Part shown: positions 59,206 to 64,000 of the stretch, in pieces
Layout of the letters: every line of letters begins with the position of its first letter
Position numbering within the stretch: the first letter of the stretch is position 1
Assembly (NCBI GenBank): GCA_963691655.1
Contig: OY829329.1
Coordinates: forward strand, 16,878,708 to 16,942,707
DNA length: 64,000 nt
DNA from: Toxonevra muliebris
Taxonomy: Eukaryota > Arthropoda > Insecta > Diptera > Pallopteridae
Direction: 5' to 3'
Position numbers and translations under genes: made by a program
The notes under the pieces: generated by a model
Databases searched by the model: none
Told to the model about the DNA's origin: nothing
Seen by the model: the letters and a program-made list of their open reading frames with translations, nothing else

Positions 59206-60600
59206 ATTTATATGTACTGCGGCGAATAGGGCGAATTAAAATGAAATACCAAAAAATAAATACTTGTGAACTAGAAATTTACGGAAACTCACTTCACAGT
59301 GTTGCATTGAAGAAATAAAAAATCAATATATGATAGGGATTTTTTTGTTTTTGTTTCGGTATGTATAAATGAATACGATACATAAAAACAGTTATTTTTT
59401 AGGACCGGTCTAAAGGTGAGGTTGCCAAACGATATGCCGAAAAAATATGCTATTCTCATTACGAATATTGCCACGCATAATATGCTTAAGTTGATACTAA
59501 GGGAATCAATCCCGAAATATTTTGCAACCCCGGGATTTAGGAGTTGTAAAAAAGCAATCCCAAGACTTTTAGGGATCTCTTCATTTAATTTTTTTTTAAC
59601 CTAAAATATAAGAATTTCGATAAATTGTTTATGTCTAAATTATTTTCTTGTTCAATTCAATTATGTAAAAGAAAATTTGAATTGGTTTTTAACAAATAAA
59701 CTAAATATCATAAAACAAAGGCACAAGTTTTTCGTATAAATTTAAAAAAATTTGAATTGCAAAGATCAATTGGCTAGTATTTCAAAGTCAATGTGGCTCT
59801 TTCAATAAATATAAATTCCAATTGATACTTCTACATAAATAAAGACTAGTTTAAAAGTTCATATAGTGGGAGATACGGCTACAAGTTTCTGTCCCCATCT
59901 CGTAATTACTCAAAAGTTTTAAAAAATTAAACGTATTGTATCCGAAACTAATGGAAAGTCAATGATGCCTTTTTCCAACAATAGCGTAAGTACTCTAATA
60001 AAGTGTCGAATGAAAAGTTTTGATGTCCTCAACACGAATATCAAATGGTACTATGCTTCACCCTGCCACGTCACCCGGCATCAGCCCATTAAAGTGGCTT
60101 TTTTTAAATATCTGTCTGCATCAAATGAAAGGCGTTGATATCCGCAATATAAAATGGTGCCACAGCTTTTGCTCAGAGTCTTCAAATAAGTCCCAAATCC
60201 AATTTCGGGAATTTTTGAGATTTTCGGCTTAAGAGATATTACTTTAACATTCAAATGCGTTTAAAAAGGTAAGTCATGCAATTCAATTTACTTTACCTCT
60301 TTCATTTAATCATATGATTGATGAATTGATAAGTTTTTTATTGCCATTATAGATAATTTGAGAGTTTTTGCCAACGTTAACAGCCATGCAGAGTGAACGT
60401 CATAAAGCAAAGGAATAATTATCTTTTGAGTCACCCTGTTCGAAACGAGGCGAATTTAGCTGTCAAAAACAGATTATTTATTTCCAACGTATATACAACT
60501 ATCTCTTTTTAACTAACGACATTCTAATGCATATTAACAAAATGTTTGTTTTTGTTTTCGTATAAAAGAAGAAAAAACGAATTTTCCAACACTCTTTTTC
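59206..60600. other. AT-rich non-coding stretch
   Basis: Upstream region of the tandem Ku-CTD gene; a TATAAA-like motif lies on the minus strand near 59208-59213. GTCACCCTGT at 60431-60440 resembles a mariner end, but no partner was found. No other gene seen. Confidence 0.35.
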
Positions 60601-60739
60601 TTTTTTTTTTTCTGGCTTCTGTCTGTCCGAGCTAAATGAAATTTTCATCACATTTGGACGTTGACACTTGAGCAAACTCTTGCTGTAATTTTAAGTTGCT
60701 TTTATTTTTGCAATTTCCACTATTTTGCAAGTAGACACT

Positions 60740-62056
60740 ACTAAATTCAAGAAGTTAAAGAAAATATAAGGTAATAATAATAAATAATTGAAAGTGGAAA
60801 CAAAAAATCAACAAAATATTCGCGCTGAATAGAGAACAAAACAACGCGGAAGTTTTGCAAAAAAAAAACGTAAAAAGCAACAAGAAAATTACAAAAGAGG
60901 AAAAGAAAGGCAGAGCAGTCGTAGCAGAAGAAACAAAAAGACGAAGAAAAAAGCAGGCTTAAGAAGACACCAACAAACGCCACCCTAAGAGCACAACATC
61001 TTCATCGCACGTACACACAGCGTAGTAAAACGGAACGTTTTCGAATTTTCCAAATCTATAACGACAACCGAACAATAAATCTCGTTTTAAAAAGCAGCAA
61101 GTGTTGTTGGATTCTTTACAGCTGCTTTGCTTCCGCAAAATTACCTGAATGCGCAGCAGTGTATTTGTGTGCCCACGACGATAGCTACAGTTTAGAATAA
61201 ACTAAAAAAATGACTCGCCAACAGCGTAAGGAAATTGTTGTTAGTTGGACGCGACATGTATAGAAGGAATATTGTGCTTCACACTTAGCGTTAAATTAAA
61301 CATATTTATAAAGAAATAAATGTATAAAGATTAGCAAGCAGTAAGTTCATACATATGTGCAATAATTACAAAAATCTACAAAATTCGTAATCGCAAAAAA
61401 TAAAAAAAAATAAAAAACAACCAAGCGAAAAATTCGTCGCGTAATTCTATAGTCAAATAAAAATTTGAAATATTCCTTTAGTTTTTCCGCATCAAAATTT
61501 CATTGAATTGGTACAATTTTATTGTGCGCCGCACAATAAAAATATAACAACAAAAGTTTAAACTATAACGTTAAAGTCTCGTCGTCTGGTCGTTTTGTCG
61601 TCGTTGCATGTGAGAAAGTATAAAAAGTTTATTTTTAATTGCCCGTCTATGTTATACCGCACGTCCGCCCGCTAACCAAAGCCATCCACGCGTTGCTCTA
61701 TCACTCGCTACTGCTCGCCTTTTTAGTGATACAATAAATATTTGTTTTTGTTTTCGATAACAATACAACTCAAGAAGAGCACAATTAAAGCGGAAGAGGA
61801 ACGAAGCACACACAGCGCATTGTGTCTCTACCAAAAAAAAAAAAAAAAAACAAATCCAACGTGCATTCACATCAGATATTCAATAGTCCTTCACCTCAAC
61901 TTCTATTACTTACACACACACAGTAAAAAGGATCAGAAAAAGCAGAAAAAAGTGTTAAAAAAGAAAACAAAACACGCGCGCCATTCACATTCAAAGCGTC
62001 AAGTGCCAAAACGTCTGCAGCAGCGGAAACGTGAAACACGCCAGTGGAAAAACAAG
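60740..62056 (+). other. Possible non-coding first exon of a plus-strand gene
   Basis: Purine-rich, CpG-bearing sequence (ACGCGCGCC, CGACGACG, AAAGCAGCAAG) unlike the AT-rich DNA around it, ending in a good donor AAG|GTGAGA at 62056/62057. Small upstream-type frames occur, for example ATGACTCGCCAACAGCG at 61210 with a stop after 17 codons. This is the texture of long 5' untranslated exons in flies. No protein-coding exon follows within the window, so this remains a guess. Confidence 0.25.
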
Positions 62057-63234
62057 GTGAGAAGAAGAAAAACATTGAGACAAGCATGATAAGATTGTTG
62101 TTTATATATGTATATACCTACAACATCTAATAGTATCTAACTAAAATTAGTTGTGAGTATAACAAAAAAAAAAGCATGAAATTTGGCAGCTGACAGTGTT
62201 TTTTGTAAACGCATTTAGAAACGTTTCTAATTCCTCTCTTTTGAAATCAAATCGATTCATTAAAAAGTCTTAAAAATTAACAAGTGCTACTTAACCAAAA
62301 AGGTACTAGTTAATCTGTTGAACAAATAAATAAATTCTAAAAAGTCTTAAGTTTATAGATACATATCTGCAGTCAACTGTCTCTATCATTGTTACTATAT
62401 TTTTTTTTTATAGCTCAGTGTGTCAAGTACAACAATGTAGTAGCAACAAAGTGCAGTCAGTTCGCATCGAATTTATTTCATTCGGAAATGTTTATTTTCA
62501 TTAATCACTTTGTCAATTAATGCAGTCAGACAACAGAAATAGCCAGTTCCTTACTAGTAATTAACTGGTTACAAGTTTGTCATTTCTATTTTTCATTACT
62601 TTGCAAAATACTTTGTAAAATATTATAGCCCGTTTACACTAGACAAACGAACGAGAGACTTGTAACGAACAAATTCTCGCGAAAAAACTTTCGTTCGGAG
62701 TACAGTCTACACTACGGGAACGAATCAATTGAATAAATATCAGCAGCCATTTTCTTCGTTCGCTTGGTGTACACAGAACAATGTCTAAAATTTACAAGCA
62801 AAAAAAAAAAAAAAATGTGAAAAAGGTTTTTTTTATTAATTTTGTATATGTTTTTTCACATTCCACGGATTTTTTTTTCCAATATCTATATCTCCAAACA
62901 CAATGAATGCGACCGCAACATGACAACTCTGAGATTTACAAAAAACAAAATTAAATTCGTGGAATATGAAAAAAGGTTGTAACATAAAATGTAATATTTT
63001 ATGTTTTTCACATTCCACGAGTTTTTTTTACCTACTCAGTTAGTTCAACACATGGTTTTTCCACTGAGAAAAAAAAACAAGTTACAATATACCTGCATAT
63101 TATATAAATAAGATTCAATACACAACCAAAAAACCAATATTTATATACCTGCAAATACATAAAAGTGTATATGGGGTCTGGTCATACTCTACGAATCTGA
63201 TGTGTAGTTCATAACATCCGTATAACTTTCCTTG
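62057..63234. other. Non-coding stretch with small repeats
   Basis: TTTTTCACATTCCACG occurs at 62853 and 63006, with a complementary CGTGGAATATGAAAAAA at 62959. 62630-62770 (CCCGTTTACACTAGACAAACG, later GTCTACACTACGGGAACG) has the look of a dispersed element end. No gene. Confidence 0.35.
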
Positions 63235-63700
63235 CAAGGTGAAGTAACCAGCAATACATCATTGTTTTTTTTTTATTGTTTGTTTTCTTTTTTCCGCCAT
63301 TTTGACGTTCACTGCATTCCGCCATTATGGGCGCAACAACAGAGATGAGTTGTTATTGGTTGCGTTTCTAAGGCTTACGGTTATGTTGAGAGTATAGTAT
63401 GCTCGGTGAACACCATGAAATTGTTTTTGCACCCAACACAAAGAGAGAGTCTTTATTCACTCTCACTCCGAAAACGATATGCTCCAAGGTGAATTTATAC
63501 AAGGTGAAGTTACCAGCAACTCATTCTTCTTCTTTCTTCGTGATCAATACCATAGACTGTTAAAAACATTGTTTACTTTTGATTGCTTGTTTACTTTTTT
63601 CTCCATTTTGTGATTCACTGTATGCCGCCATTATGGCCAAGTCAAGAAAGATGTATTGTTATTATCTTGTTATATAGCTGATTTTAAAATGGCGTACGAC
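63235..63700 (+). repeat. Degenerate tandem duplication with CGCCATTATGG sites
   Basis: AAGGTGAAGTAACCAGCAA at 63236 and AAGGTGAAGTTACCAGCAA at 63501 start two related segments, each with a T-rich part, ATTTTG..GTTCACTG / TTTTGTGATTCACTG and CGCCATTATGG (63320-63330; 63626-63636). Similarity is clear but gapped. Confidence 0.6.
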
Positions 63701-64000
63701 GCAACAACAAATATCTGTTGTTCTTCTAAAGGTGAAATTTGATGTGATCTTGCTATCTCCTAATACATAATTTTACCATGTTTGCGGCTGTTACAATGAG
63801 TTGCTCTCCGGCTCCAATAATTTTTCTGAAGGTTAGAATTTCATTTGACAGTTTTTGTATGACGAAATTCCTCATTTCAGATTTGTCTGCTTTTACACAC
63901 CGATTTTTGGCCAATTTTTTGCACTGATTTTCTGCTGGGAGACGAAAGTAAACGAGTTAAAATCGGCTGTACCAACGATTATACACCGATTTTTGTCGTT
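63701..64000. other. Non-coding window end
   Basis: ACACCGATTTTTG occurs at 63898 and 63983, with a complementary AAAATCGG at 63959; probably part of an element cut by the window edge. Confidence 0.3.

Noticed and set aside
59401..59604. Plus-strand frame upstream of the tandem Ku-CTD gene
   Set aside because: No recognisable motif, and AT-rich composition like the surrounding non-coding DNA.
61742..62089. A 115-codon lysine/arginine-rich frame
   Set aside because: It reflects purine-rich sequence with A runs and crosses the likely splice donor at 62057; more likely untranslated.

Overview
The window looks like nuclear DNA of a higher (brachyceran) fly. It is AT-rich and full of TTG/GCA, CA and AT microsatellites. 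Its introns are short with GTAAGT-like donors, and Tc1/mariner, PIF/Harbinger and RNase-H-bearing non-LTR elements of dipteran type are abundant. The species cannot be fixed from sequence alone. Nothing bacterial or viral was seen.

About 50 kb (1-52 kb) is gene-poor and consists of layered transposons and degenerate repeats. 0.6-2.8 kb: a mariner-type element nested inside an older relative. 3-9 kb: a decayed non-LTR element, an unknown dispersed repeat and a PIF/Harbinger remnant. 9.4-10.9 kb: a 5'-truncated non-LTR copy with a perfect 13-bp target duplication. 12.8-16.4 kb: non-LTR debris split by a complete DD37D mariner whose transposase frame is open. 18-24 kb: short TTAA-flanked and foldback MITEs and fields of ~10-bp degenerate repeats. 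25-31.7 kb: several non-LTR fragments in both orientations. 32.4-33.5 kb: an RTE-like insertion with a 13-bp target duplication. 35.5-42.2 kb: degenerate repeat fields around a 21-bp minisatellite. 42.3-43.7 kb: an R1-like 3' fragment. 45.8 kb: a TTAA MITE. 46-48 kb: another degenerate repeat field. 50-52.4 kb: two copies of one more non-LTR family, ending just downstream of Ku80.

The host genes recognised lie at 52.4-59.2 kb on the minus strand. A six-exon Ku80 (XRCC5) model of 740 aa joins in frame at every intron, with a vWA domain, Ku core, C-terminal helical domain and a terminal acidic tail ending in a VDDLL motif. About 1.5 kb upstream is a second, two-exon gene. Its product is essentially two tandem copies of the Ku80 C-terminal (DNA-PKcs-binding type) domain, with no vWA domain or Ku core. 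This tandem Ku-CTD gene next to Ku80 is the best candidate for something undescribed. A 24-bp perfect hairpin lies between the two genes.

The right end (60.7-62.06 kb) has the texture of a non-coding first exon of a plus-strand gene continuing out of the window, but this is weak. The last kilobase holds a degenerate tandem duplication with CGCCATTATGG sites.
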